The position numbers and the translations under genes are program-made. The notes under the pieces were generated by a model. The model was not told the DNA's origin, did no database searches, and worked only from the letters and a program-made list of their open reading frames with translations. Shown one piece after another: positions 1 to 9,374 of a DNA stretch of 64,000 nt. The stretch comes from Limnephilus marmoratus (Eukaryota; Arthropoda; Insecta; Trichoptera; Limnephilidae), in assembly GCA_917880885.1 (NCBI GenBank), contig OU862931.1:15101736-15165735 (forward strand), in the 5' to 3' direction. The first letter of the stretch is position 1, and every line of letters begins with the position of its first letter.

Positions 1-1
1 T

Positions 2-1978
2 ATTGATAAACATATTCCAAAAAAAAAGACACAAATTGTAAATCACTACCCCAGATGGTTTAGTCAGTCTCTTATCAAGCTCCTCAAAGAGAAAAATAAG
101 GTAAGACTGCGGGCTAATAAATATAAAAACCCACTAGACTATGCTGAGTTTGCTATTCTAAGAAAAAGGTCGAAAAAAATGCAAAAAGAATGCTATTCAT
201 CATACATTAACTCTGTTGAACAAGGCATAAAGGAAAATGTAAAAGCTTTCTGGGCATACTCAAAATCAATGCGCACTACTAATTGCATTCCCAAATTAAT
301 GCACCTGGACTCTATATCTGCAGATAATGGACAACAGATTGCCAATCTGTTCTCTAATTATTTTGCATTTGTTTATACCCAATCTAATCCCTTATTATAT
401 ACTGCCACGCCGAAAGTTATACAAAACAACCAATTTAATCTTGGCAAAATCAACGTTAGCATGGAAACCATCAAATCTTGTTTAGAAAAAATTGATACAT
501 CCAAAGGCCCAGGACCGGACAAAATACCTCCCTTGTTTGTAAGATGTTGTTCCAGCGCGCTGATTAAGCCACTTTTTATAATTTATAATGAATCATTAAC
601 TACAGGAACTTTCCCAGATTTATGGAAAAATGCAAATATTGTTCCAATACACAAATCTGGTGATCAATCTTTTGTGAAAAATTATCGACCTATCAGCATT
701 TTATCGTGTTTTGCAAAAGCCTTTGAATCTATAATATATATTTCTGTATTTTCACACTTTAAACCCCAATTATGCATCAATCAACATGGATTTGTTCCCA
801 AAAAATCCACAAACTCAAATCTTCTCGACTTTTGTGATTACGTGTGTAATGCTTTTAACGAAAGAACTCAAGTAGATGCCATTTACGCAGATTTTCAAAA
901 GGCGTTTGATAAAGTTAACCATTCTATTTTACTACAGAAACTTGATCGAATTGGTATTCACGGTGATCTATTTAGATGGTTTAAGTCTTACTTGGAACAT
1001 AGAACACAATTAGTACTTATTAATGGGTACGAATCACCTCCCGTAATTGTAACATCAGGCGTACCCCAGGGGTCTAACCTTGGCCCTCTGCTATTTTTAA
1101 TCTTTATTAATGACCTTGGCCCCATGTTACGCTGTGATTTTGTTCTATTTGCCGATGATCTCAAGATTTACCGTAAAATTTCCACTGATTCTGATCATGT
1201 TAAGCTTCAAGAAGACCTTTACACACTAAATAACTGGTGCATTCAAAACGATATGTTTTTAAATATTGAAAAATGTTACACTATTACTTTTACTCGTAAC
1301 AGAAGACGAAAGGATTATGCATATTCCATTAATAATGTTCTATTAAATGCAGTCACCACTATAAGAGATCTAGGAATCACTCTTGATTCAAAGTTTATGT
1401 TTGATGTACACGTCAGTAAAATTATAAGTAAATCATTGAAAATGATTGGATTCATCCATAGAATATCAAAACCATTTAAATACCCCCAATCCATTATAAC
1501 TTTGTACAACTCGTTGGTCAGAAGTAATTTGGAATATGGGAGTGTTATCTGGAATCCACATTATTTAAAATATTCTAAAACAATTGAATCTGTGCAAAAA
1601 AAAATCCTAAGACTGCTATCATTTAAACTTGGATTTAATGCCATACTCCAATCCTATGAGGAACGATTACAACACTTTAATTTTACAACATTGGAAAAAA
1701 GAAGACAATTTGCTGACTTAATATGTTTATATAAAATTATTCATGATAAACTTTTAACCACCCATTGTCTGAGCAACATACATATTAAAGTTCCTAATAG
1801 ACGTAACTTAAGAAGTCAAAATATATTCCATATTGAAATATTTAATAACAATATTGCATACTTCAATCCACTGTCTCGAATGTGTCGTTTATACAACACA
1901 ATTGAATGTGACCTTATTGATATCTTCGCAAACAGTCTCGAATATTTTAAAAAACAAATTAAAAATCTTCTACCATGA
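2..1978 (+). CDS. LINE ORF2 reverse transcriptase, family A (5' end outside window)
   Basis: The frame is open from base 2, so the protein enters from the left edge; the first ATG inside is at 179 (599 aa from there). From that ATG the reverse-transcriptase signatures appear in order: NYRPIS near residue 168, NQHGF near 201, the first catalytic block YADFQKAFD near 235, the GVPQGSNLGPLLF block near 294, and the catalytic FADD near 323, followed by DLGITLDS of the thumb side. The upstream endonuclease expected of a Jockey/CR1-like non-LTR element would lie before the window. No frame break is seen, so this copy looks young. It copies its own RNA into DNA at a nicked target. Clade assignment is inferred; a second copy of the same family lies at 41023-43440. 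Confidence 0.85.
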   Translation: MDKHIPKKKTQIVNHYPRWFSQSLIKLLKEKNKVRLRANKYKNPLDYAEFAILRKRSKKMQKECYSSYINSVEQGIKENVKAFWAYSKSMRTTNCIPKLMHLDSISADNGQQIANLFSNYFAFVYTQSNPLLYTATPKVIQNNQFNLGKINVSMETIKSCLEKIDTSKGPGPDKIPPLFVRCCSSALIKPLFIIYNESLTTGTFPDLWKNANIVPIHKSGDQSFVKNYRPISILSCFAKAFESIIYISVFSHFKPQLCINQHGFVPKKSTNSNLLDFCDYVCNAFNERTQVDAIYADFQKAFDKVNHSILLQKLDRIGIHGDLFRWFKSYLEHRTQLVLINGYESPPVIVTSGVPQGSNLGPLLFLIFINDLGPMLRCDFVLFADDLKIYRKISTDSDHVKLQEDLYTLNNWCIQNDMFLNIEKCYTITFTRNRRRKDYAYSINNVLLNAVTTIRDLGITLDSKFMFDVHVSKIISKSLKMIGFIHRISKPFKYPQSIITLYNSLVRSNLEYGSVIWNPHYLKYSKTIESVQKKILRLLSFKLGFNAILQSYEERLQHFNFTTLEKRRQFADLICLYKIIHDKLLTTHCLSNIHIKVPNRRNLRSQNIFHIEIFNNNIAYFNPLSRMCRLYNTIECDLIDIFANSLEYFKKQIKNLLP

Positions 1979-2354
1979 TATGTCATGGAAGAAGATTTTT
2001 AATTATTGTTAATTGATGATATGTCAGGATTAATGATATGTCACGATTGTTAGTTGCTTTATTATTATGTCTTTTCTTTATTTTAACTTTATTATCCTTT
2101 CCAGAAACGTTTCTTTCTCTGTACACTTACCATGTTTTAAATTTCATGTCTTATATTTCTTTTTTATTATTATTATTATTTCTGTTTTCTTTTCACTACT
2201 AGCATCTCCGTCTAGCAACAACTAAACCTTAATTACGCATGCTGTGAACATTTCTAATTGGAGTGTTAATATCAGTTCATATTCCAACGTAATAATATTA
2301 ATGCAATAATTTGTTAACACTCTGTAAATGTTTCAAACAATAAATAAATAAATG
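1979..2354 (+). mobile_element. 3' UTR and tail of the family A LINE
   Basis: Non-coding stretch following the stop codon, ending in AATAAATAAATAAATG, the short A-rich repeat tail seen on several LINE copies here. Its middle part (ctactagca... to ...aattggagtgttaa) is recognisably related to 51700-51800 and 61610-61710, so those blocks carry a 3' end of the same family. Confidence 0.6.
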
Positions 2355-2610
2355 TTTATTGAAATTCAGTTTACTATCAAGTATAACCCCAAGGTCCTTA
2401 CTTTCGAATTTGATAGACAACGGTACATGATTAATTGAGTATTCATGGATTAATACGTTTTTATTTCTAGTAAAGCGCACGATGAAGCATTTAGAAATAT
2501 TTATTTCTAGACAATGGGCATTACAATACGTGTTATTAAACGAAACTGCTTATCTACCATTGATTTATAAATTACAATGTTTGCCGTGTGGATATAATGT
2601 TACGAGTATA
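2355..2610 (-). pseudogene. Family A LINE fragment (reverse transcriptase thumb region)
   Basis: On the minus strand this encodes CLEINISKCF...FTRNKN followed by DLGVILDSKLNF, which aligns by eye with FLNIEKCY...FTRNRR and DLGITLDSKFMF of the family A protein at 2-1978. Beyond about 2545 the frame breaks. It is an internal, degraded fragment lying tail to tail with the intact element. Confidence 0.55.
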
Positions 2611-3009
2611 AGCATATTTTTGTTATTTTACGAAACAGGTAACTTGTGCGTACTTTGTTTGGCAATTATTACTGAAAACAACTTTATCTGAACAGTGCGT
2701 ATTATATACTTGTATTGTGTGCCTAGAATTGTAAAATTTTGTAACAATATTCACAAGACCAGATCGATTTTACTCTGCGAGGAGCTTGTAAGACTGGCAA
2801 ATCTTCAACTTGCCATATTCTGTTAAAAATACCTTTGGCTGAAAAACTTTATATTTATTTGAATGATTTTGATATGATAATGTGTGCAATTATCCTGATT
2901 AAAAAACAATTGGTTTCGAAACATGTCAATTATTTTGATTAAATAGTTTTGTACACATGCAAATGGTTTTATTTTCTTGCGATTAAATCAAAATTTAATT
3001 AAATTTTGA
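2611..3009. other. Anonymous AT-rich DNA
   Basis: No ORF, tail, terminal repeat or RNA gene is recognised here. Confidence 0.4.
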
Positions 3010-3372
3010 AAATGCTTAAGGTTGGTGTGCTGTCCTTCTTCTACCAATATTATATGGGAAGATGCTCCTAGGAACTAGTGTCATTGATCCCTTCGGCACC
3101 GGTGCATATTCGGGAAACACGCCAAACCCGCGCTCAACATACGTACAGGATTGAAATATGTCAAATAAGAACAAGTCGCTTTTACGATTCGTTCTTGAGA
3201 TCAGCAGCCTCTGTTTCCTACCTCCTACAAAATATGGGTCTCGTGAAGACCCATATTCACTCATTTTTCTCCTCAAAAAGACATTCGACACACCACCCCC
3301 AAAGATGACATAGGCCCTGAGGGAAATTATTTTTCTCATGGCCTCCTGGATTTATGCGTATTCAAAAATGAA
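3010..3372 (+). pseudogene. Family B LINE, C-terminal end and 3' UTR
   Basis: Carries the last part of the family B protein in broken frames (FYQYYMGRC, SLIPSAPVH-like, then the FSSKRH region) and the family's 3' end, a CCCTGAGGG...TCATGG hairpin, here decayed. Other copies: 6400-7150, 18262, 20532, 22758-23603, 25440, 34168-34850 and 45215-45790. The family protein resembles the end of reverse transcriptases common in insect LINEs (FYRYYNGRCSEEL motif). Confidence 0.6.
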
Positions 3373-3894
3373 ATAAATGAATGGTTTTCATTTCACAGAT
3401 TGGTTTCTCCGTCTATTTTAAGACTGTCCATTTACTTTTTTACAATGAGATGTTTCTCCATCAGCAATTTAAATTACAATTTTGCAAATTAACATAACTA
3501 ATGGTGTCATTATTTTATTTTAATTTTAAATGCTAATGGTAGATTAGTTTTGCTTTTATCGCTAATGGTAGATTAGTTTTGCTCTCGAAACGAATTTTAT
3601 ACCGCACTTCTATAGCTAGCGTGAATGTAATATTTATTGCAAACAAATTACGTTCTTTTATTGCCACTAAAAATACACGTTTACCATTATATAGGTAGGT
3701 TATTATCTTTAAAACCGGAATGTAGAATTTCTAAACTGGGTCTCTGCGTTTAGTTTTTGGTGGAGTAACTAAGACCGTTTACACTTCAAAGCACGAAGAG
3801 GCTGACCAAATTAAACTTAAGTATAATATAAAAAATATTTATTTTGTATTTATAGATTTTTATACGGCAGATGAAATAATAAAAATACCTGGCC
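3373..3894. other. Anonymous DNA with a short tandem duplication
   Basis: No gene seen. The motif GCTAATGGTAGATTAGTTTT occurs twice in succession, at about 3531 and 3560, a 28-29 bp tandem duplication. Confidence 0.45.
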
Positions 3895-4060
3895 CCTGCT
3901 AGCTGCAAATAGCTCAAGAGAGAGATAAATGGAATTCTTTAGAGGAGGCCTTCACCTTCGCCTGAGAGAGGGGTTCTTGCTTATGAATAATTTAAGATGC
4001 CTGTATAACATTTTTCAACAAGATTGTAAATAACATTATACTTTTTTCTACTTTTTATTA
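3895..4060 (+). pseudogene. Possible RTE-like LINE C-terminus
   Basis: One frame reads LQIAQERDKWNSLEEAF, resembling the W-x-x-[IL]AxxRxxWxxLxEA signature that ends many RTE-type reverse transcriptases, and resembling the clearer fragment at 23608-23758. The frame is then interrupted. Short and degraded, so the call rests on one motif. Confidence 0.35.
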
Positions 4061-4539
4061 CTCGGTAACATACCTATTTATATGAAATGAAAGGCTCATT
4101 TATTTTTATTTATTTTTTATTCCTTTTTGTAACCTCTTGGGGCTTTTACAGTGGGTACATAGAAATCTTTACGATTCTTTACGAAAGAATTAGTAATAAA
4201 TATAGATTATAAAAGAAAGTCCAAAAAAACGTGCGTCGAGCAAAAACTCAGAAGCCAGTCCCGGTACGATCAAGGGAGTTATATGGTGTGATATATATCT
4301 ATCCCCCCTCCAGGGTGACGGTTCCCGTTTTTACCTAAAGGGCGTGCTAATGAAGATATAAGGACTGGAATTTTCACCCTCTTGAAATTTCTAATACAGT
4401 CTTCCGAAAAGTTCTAGAAGATTCGATAGAGTTCTAAATAGTTCTGGAAGGAATGGCGGATTATGTCGTGGAATCTTCGGGAATAGAATAGAACATTGTA
4501 AAACATTCCAGAACACTCTCGAATGTTGTCCTGAGCGAA
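4061..4539. other. Anonymous DNA with a possible minus-strand LINE tail
   Basis: A T-rich run at 4095-4130 followed by CTTGGGGCTTTTACA resembles the 3' end of a minus-strand LINE; similar ends are at 8578-8640 and 17127-17160. The remainder, including the proline-like GGGTGACGG stretch near 4313, is not recognised. Confidence 0.3.
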
Positions 4540-4940
4540 GCCGGGTAATCCAGCTAGTAATTTGGTAAACAATGGTTGCAACAATCCAACCCTCCATCTG
4601 TAAGGTAATGGATCGATAGAATCCGGCTGGTGAGGTCAAAAGGTCTCCCTCAACCAGTATCTCCCGATCCGGCCCGCCACGCAAGAGGTGAGCAGACGCA
4701 TCCGTCGCCAAGATTTTATATACCTCACCCCTGCTAAGTCACCAAACGAACCACGTAATAATTTAATAAACAATGGTTGCAACGATCCATCCCTCAACTG
4801 CGGTGCAAGGCGATGGAACGATATAGTCCAGATGAAGAGGTACAAAAGCCTTCCTCAACCAGTCCCTCCCGATCCGACCCGCAACGCCATGAACCCAGGC
4901 ACTCCTGCTAAGTCACTAAATGATGCGAACCAATTGGGGT
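4540..4940 (+). repeat. Pair of diverged direct repeats, about 190 bp each
   Basis: The block from about 4550 (AAACAATGGTTGCAAC, later CTCAACCAGTATCTCCC and GATCCGGCCCGC) recurs from about 4760 (AAACAATGGTTGCAAC, CTCAACCAGTCCCTCCC, GATCCGACCCGC). A related end, the complement of CATGAACCCGGGCACCC, is at 18115-18160. Probably two copies of a dispersed repeat end; no protein is recognised. Confidence 0.5.
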
Positions 4941-5389
4941 GACCTGTGTCAAAAGTGTTGGTAATCCAATTAATGGTTCCGAGGGCAGCGGTACCCGTAC
5001 CCGCCTTCCAAATTGTTTGGAAATAATAATAGTTATTTTATGAGTTTTATCATAATTTCTCTAATCATCATAAATAAAATAAAAATAAACAATTGATAAC
5101 ATTCGGCTTCGTAGAATTTTAAGATTAAATTTGTTTAAATAATTATTACGGGCAACCAAACATTCGGTAAGTGTTCAAATAAAATTAAATCTGTGGACAT
5201 CGCAGCAATTAGTTCCTGAGAACAAGCAGAAACCTAGTCAGAAATTAACATCGAAGTGCTAAAAAATAGAAGTACTAGTAGGTACCTATTCATTTTAATA
5301 ATTTAAAAATCATCTGAACAGCAACAAAAGACAAACAAGCAAAAACAAAACCCACAATCAAAAATGTTAAATACAATTAACACACTTAC
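4941..5389. other. Putative intron of the P450 gene and anonymous DNA
   Basis: Lies 3' (on the minus strand) of the P450 coding exon, so it would be intron 1. No second exon with P450 motifs is seen here. Confidence 0.35.
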
Positions 5390-5645
5390 CAATATATGGT
5401 AGGAATCTCCAGTTGTTCCCCAGTATCGGCAAAGGCGTTGGCCCAGGCACTTCAGAGTATGGTATGGATCTGCGCCACTCCATGTCCTCAAGATTTCTGG
5501 TCTCCGGGAAGTCCTCCAATACGAAGCTGGCCTGAGGAGCAGCACTGGACTTCCATCTCCTGGCGCAAGCAACTCCCGGAGAGGCACCATCCCACACCAG
5601 GCGGAGTTGCGCCAATCTACTTGTCAGTTTAGTAGCTGATGGCAT
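5390..5645 (-). CDS. Cytochrome P450, mitochondrial-clan type, first coding exon
   Basis: From the ATG at 5645 the minus strand encodes 85 residues and one extra base. The first 35 residues are rich in Arg, Ser and Ala with few acidic residues (MPSATKLTSRLAQLR..., then RRWKSSAAPQ), as in a mitochondrial import peptide. It ends with PYSEVPGPTPLPILGNNWRF, the proline-rich hinge and start of the P450 fold (PGP...LGN.W). Insect mitochondrial-clan P450s such as the CYP12, CYP49 and CYP301 groups have this layout. The reading stops at a good donor, G|GTAAGT (5389 downward), phase 1. An acceptor-like TTTCAG ends at 5683, so the exon may start at 5682 with a short 5' UTR. Later exons, including the heme-binding loop, are not in view. 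It could be a lone exon of a live gene or an orphan. It is the only host-gene candidate here. Confidence 0.7.
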
Positions 5646-5834
5646 TTTGTGTCTTGTTGATGTGGTCAAACGGAATTTTAATCTGAAATGATAACGAATG
5701 TTAAATTAAAATGAGAAAGGTTATTTGGCCCTCCCATTTCTAACGCCATAAGTTAAACTCGGATAACGAACTCCGAAGTCTTTTGAAATTTTTGAAATCT
5801 ACCAATGAGCATAGCGAAGTTTCATCTATCGTTT
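5646..5834. other. 5' flank of the P450 exon
   Basis: Contains the possible 3' splice site for a non-coding first exon (polypyrimidine-poor, ending TTTCAG on the minus strand at 5683). No TATA box or clear promoter is seen. Confidence 0.35.
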
Positions 5835-5975
5835 CATTTATCTGTAAATTTGTTCGATACGTTCCGGTTCCGATTCAAGACGGAGGCCGTGTTGGATACT
5901 ATCGTTTTATCTCACCAGAGTTCGCATGACCGTGGTTCCTACTACGAGCTGTCAAATTGAAATAATCAATATTAT
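5835..5975 (+). repeat. Dispersed repeat, copy 1 of 2
   Basis: Shares the order TGTAAATTTGTT, GTTCCGGTTCC, GTGTTGGATACT, AGAGTTCGCATGACCG, GAGCTGTCAAATTG with 11285-11425. No coding content; the family is not recognised. Confidence 0.45.
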
Positions 5976-6399
5976 GGTTCCCTCCGGCAGGAACAAAGTT
6001 TGAAAAAATAATTGTCTTTGAGACAGTAACATTTTTCTGGACGAATTGTACAATTCCGTATTTTATTTTTTTTTTTAAATTATGTAAAATATTTATGGTT
6101 TATTTTAAGTATATCTGTATTTAAGTAGGTACCCGCTTACAAATCTTACGAATTTAGAGGATATTTTGGTTTTAATTTGTTAAATAAGTGAAAAATAGAA
6201 ACATGTTTTTTGGACGCAGGATCTTCTGTACTGAACTACTGGTTTAGAGCCTTAAACACTAGAAAACATTGCTTTCGTAATTTTAATACATATATATTCC
6301 GACTTTGTTTTTGTTGCACATCAACGACCTTTTGGCATGAGCACCAATTCATTGATTCAATTACGCGGACGACAGTACAGTCCATGATAGCTTTTTGTT
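5976..6399. other. Anonymous AT-rich DNA
   Basis: Nothing recognised apart from a T/A run near 6060-6080. Confidence 0.35.
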
Positions 6400-7150
6400 T
6401 GACAAGCCCCCAAAGGGCTCACAAACCCCAATGGCTCGGAGGGCTTTGAAGCAAAGAATGGATGGTTACCTCGAGAGTGTTTTCTCTTGGGGCAAAAATA
6501 ATCTCGTTGAATTCAATGTTTCACAGACCCAATCATGTCTGATTACGTCTAAAAGGGATCGAAATGAAAACCTAGTCTCCTTCAACGGAAGCAATCTTCT
6601 GAACAGGCCCTCCATTGATATGCTTGCTGTAACTCTAAGTGACCAGCTCAGATATGGGGGCTCCATCGAAGCCAGAGTAAAGGTTAGCCTCCCAAAAGCT
6701 GGGCGTACTACAGGGCCCGCAGATACTTTAATAATACACAACTGCTAACCCTGTACAAATCACAAGTGCGCCCCACGGTTGAATTTGGCAGCCACATGTG
6801 GTCTGGAGCTCCTAAATACCTTAAAAAATATCCTCGACTCTGTGCAAAAACGGGCGGTCCGCTTGATAGATTATCCTATCTTAACGCATATTCGGGAAGC
6901 ACGCCAAACGCGTGCCCAACATATGTACACGGTTGACATTTGTCACATGAGAACGGGTCGCTTCCTCTACTTGCTCTTGTGTTCAACAGCTCGGCTCCGG
7001 CCTCTGTGTTTCCTCCTTCCTACAACATGGGTCTCTTCAAGACCAATGTTTATTCCTTCCTCTCCTCAAAAAGACGCTCCGCACAGCATCTCAGATGACA
7101 TATACCCTGAGGAAAATTATTTTCCTCAGGGCCTCCCGTGTGGAGTTAAT
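6400..7150 (+). pseudogene. Family B LINE, C-terminal third plus 3' UTR
   Basis: Starts in the region RMDGYLESVFSWGKNN, goes through LDMLxVTLSDQLRYGGSIEARVK (the post-FADD thumb), then breaks frame near 6690 and resumes as QVRPTVEFGSHMWSGAPKYL, and finally the FxDSFL/STARLW end. Several frameshifts and missing pieces make it inactive. The 3' UTR holds the perfect family hairpin at 7105-7131. Copies in this window differ in 5' start, as expected of truncated target-primed insertions. Confidence 0.7.
7105..7131 (+). other. Perfect 3' UTR hairpin of family B
   Basis: Arms CCCTGAGGAAAA and its exact complement around a TTA loop: 12 bp. The same hairpin, intact or decayed, lies just before the GGAGTTAATGTAAAA end in every family B copy. 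Probably a recognition element for the element's own reverse transcriptase (inference). Confidence 0.75.
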
Positions 7151-8327
7151 GATTCGTCTTACTTAGAGTAGCCACAGTTTATCAATCTTTGTGGACTGCA
7201 CGCCACTGGTAGCCGGGAGGGCGATTATTAGTCGAAAAATATTCATTCATCGTGATCATCTCCGCTATAACCCTCGGAAAGTATTGGCTTCCTTCGAAAT
7301 ACTTTGTCTACGTACATAATATTTATTTTTATCTTATTCGAATGAGGACTTATGCTCCACTTGAGTTGTCTTTTTAATTGTTCTCCTTGGGTATAATGGG
7401 AAAAATAGTAAGTATACATACATACTGCTGCAAACTTCTTCCACTCGAAGCAATAACTTACTTCTACGTAACCTGTTTGAATTTACACCCACAGAGTTTT
7501 GTTTGTTGTTTGGTTTTTAATTAACCCGGGCAAGACCCAAAACAAGTATTTTTTAATCTAAGTACCTATGTCTAACTTAAGTCAGAGTTGTAAATAAGTG
7601 TGTCATTAAGTCATTAGTTTTAAGTCAGTCAGCAGTCATAAGTCTTAGTCGCACGTCACTAGCTATAATTCTTAGATGTAAGTCATTAGTTATAATTCAA
7701 AATCTTAGTTATAAGCCAGTTATAATAACTTTATTATAAGTTTATTTCTCCAATTGAGCTAATTTTGATTTTGATTAACACATCTTAAAATGCGTATTGT
7801 AGAGATGAGATGTAAATAAAGAACTCTATTAAAAATATCAATGTGTTTGTGGTTTCAATTAAATTTGATAATGGACTCTTCGAATCCTGTTGAGAACCAA
7901 CAAAAAAAAATAATAAAAATATTACTTTTTACGGATTTTATTGTTAAGTCCTTGATGGTTGGGTTGGGAAAGACGTCAATTTAAAAGGTCGAATAATTTA
8001 GAAGACTGGTTTTTATACGCATGGCTACTTTGCCAAGAGCGAGTAGACAACGTGGCGCATAAAATTATATTAATTGGCACTTTTAGTGAACAACTGTTTG
8101 TTTACCTATGCATCTTGAAAAAACTTCCACCCAGAGGCCTAGTGTCTCAAGGCAACAAAAACGACCTTCGACCTACCAAATTGATTACGCTCTAGAACAA
8201 GGTTCAAAGAGAATATCAAAATATACCTCTCAAATATTGATGTTTTTGGTTTTTATTTTACGTTCATTCTTTCATCATTTTGGGTTAAAAAAACTTATAT
8301 TGAAATGAGGCAAAAAACGTGTCGTGG
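7151..8327. other. Anonymous DNA with a degenerate tandem region
   Basis: At 7600-7725 a loose tandem of AAGTCATTAGTTATAATTC-like units (about 20 bp) is visible. The rest shows no gene, terminal repeat or tail. Confidence 0.35.
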
Positions 8328-8367
8328 GTCGTTAGATGCCTATTTACGTAAATAGGCATCGAACGAC
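8328..8367. repeat. 40-bp near-perfect palindrome
   Basis: Arms GTCGTTAGATGCCTATTTAC and GTAAATAGGCATCGAACGAC are inverse complements except for one position. It would form a 19-20 bp stem with no loop. No transposon ends are obvious around it. Confidence 0.7.
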
Positions 8368-8778
8368 TTTTGAATTATTTTTGTTAGCAGTTGCAAGGTT
8401 GCTTGTAGGTACAGGCAGATAAGAACTAATCGTGGCCGATGGGATACAATATTTTATGTTTCAAAACTTTGTGACTTTGTTTCTCTAATTATTTTCCAAT
8501 TGTGATAGATGTGTTTTCATCAAGTAAAACGACAATTTCTTGACTTCTTTTTAAATTTAGAAAACGATAATTATTTTGTTTATTTGTTTATTTATTCACG
8601 CCTTGAAGGCTTTTACAATATCACAATATTTCAGTTATTATAGATACATAAGTTAATCAGCAGTAAAATAATAAGCATATTGTGTATAACATAATAAACT
8701 GAACATTAAGGATATAAGCAGGTGCAATATGTGGGTATTTAGTTTGTACAAAGGAATTAATAAGTTTCAGTATAATAA
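8368..8778. other. Anonymous DNA with a possible minus-strand LINE tail
   Basis: TTTGTTTATTTGTTTATTTATTCACGCC at 8575-8602, followed by GAAGGCTTTTACA, resembles the complement of a LINE 3' end, as at 4095 and 17127. Nothing else is recognised. Confidence 0.3.
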
Positions 8779-9046
8779 GGGGCCATCCACAAATTACATC
8801 ACACCTTAAGGGGGTGGGGAGTAGAGGAATGTGACATTGTGTGACAAGGGGTATGGTGGGGGGGTCATCAGCTCTAAGACGTCACATGTAAAAAAATTGT
8901 TTTGATTTTTTTTAGATGTTTAATTGCAAAACATGTGACGTCACACTAGGGGGGAAGGGGTCTCACAAATGTGACGATGTGTCACAGGGACGGGGACGGG
9001 GTAAAAAAATCACGAAATTCATGTGACGTAATTTATGGATGGCATC
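8779..9046. mobile_element. MITE with GGCCATCCA-type terminal inverted repeats
   Basis: Left end GGGGCCATCCACAAATTACA, right end the complement of GATGCCATCCATAAATTACG. The inside has two further inverse pairs around GTGACGTCACA. No ORF. A TAATA-like repeat lies at both edges, so the target duplication is short and AT-rich. Similar short elements are common in insect genomes; the superfamily cannot be named from this. Confidence 0.7.
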
Positions 9047-9084
9047 TAATAGTAAAAAGGAAGTCCTTACTATGAAAGTAGTTA

Positions 9085-9240
9085 GGGGCATACATTAATT
9101 ACGTGAACCGTTTTTCTTCCAATCTAGACCCCCTCCCTTGGTCAGATGAATTTGGGCCTCTTCGTATATTCTTTTCAAGTAACGCGAGATTTTGCTGGAC
9201 TCCCCCCCCCCCCACCCCCCCCCCCCCCCCCCTTTGCGCC
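9085..9240. mobile_element. MITE with GGGGCATACATTAATTACG ends, copy 1 (right end lost)
   Basis: Left end GGGGCATACATTAATTACG; the body (TCTAGACCCCCTCCC...TATATTCTTTTCAAGTAA...GAGATTTTGCTGGACTCC) matches the complete copy at 21779-21938. The right part runs into a poly-C tract at 9203-9231 and lacks the right terminal repeat. Other copies: 48600-48846 and 50917-51034. Confidence 0.65.
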
Positions 9241-9374
9241 CTTATGGAGGAATGTATATTTAGGTACCACGTTGATATTATTATGAATAGCTTGTTCTAA
9301 AGCAAGTTTTAATTAACGAGCGATAAATAGTACACAAGGAACTTTAGATTCGAGTCCCGTCAGCGGTATGTATC
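9241..9374. other. Target-site region of the solo LTR
   Basis: Ordinary AT-rich sequence; TATC at 9371-9374 is the left target duplication. GATTCGAGTCCCG at 9349 resembles a tRNA B box but no matching A box is seen. Confidence 0.4.

Noticed and set aside
2482..2691. 69-codon plus-strand ORF
   Set aside because: Overlaps the antisense LINE fragment and has no motif.
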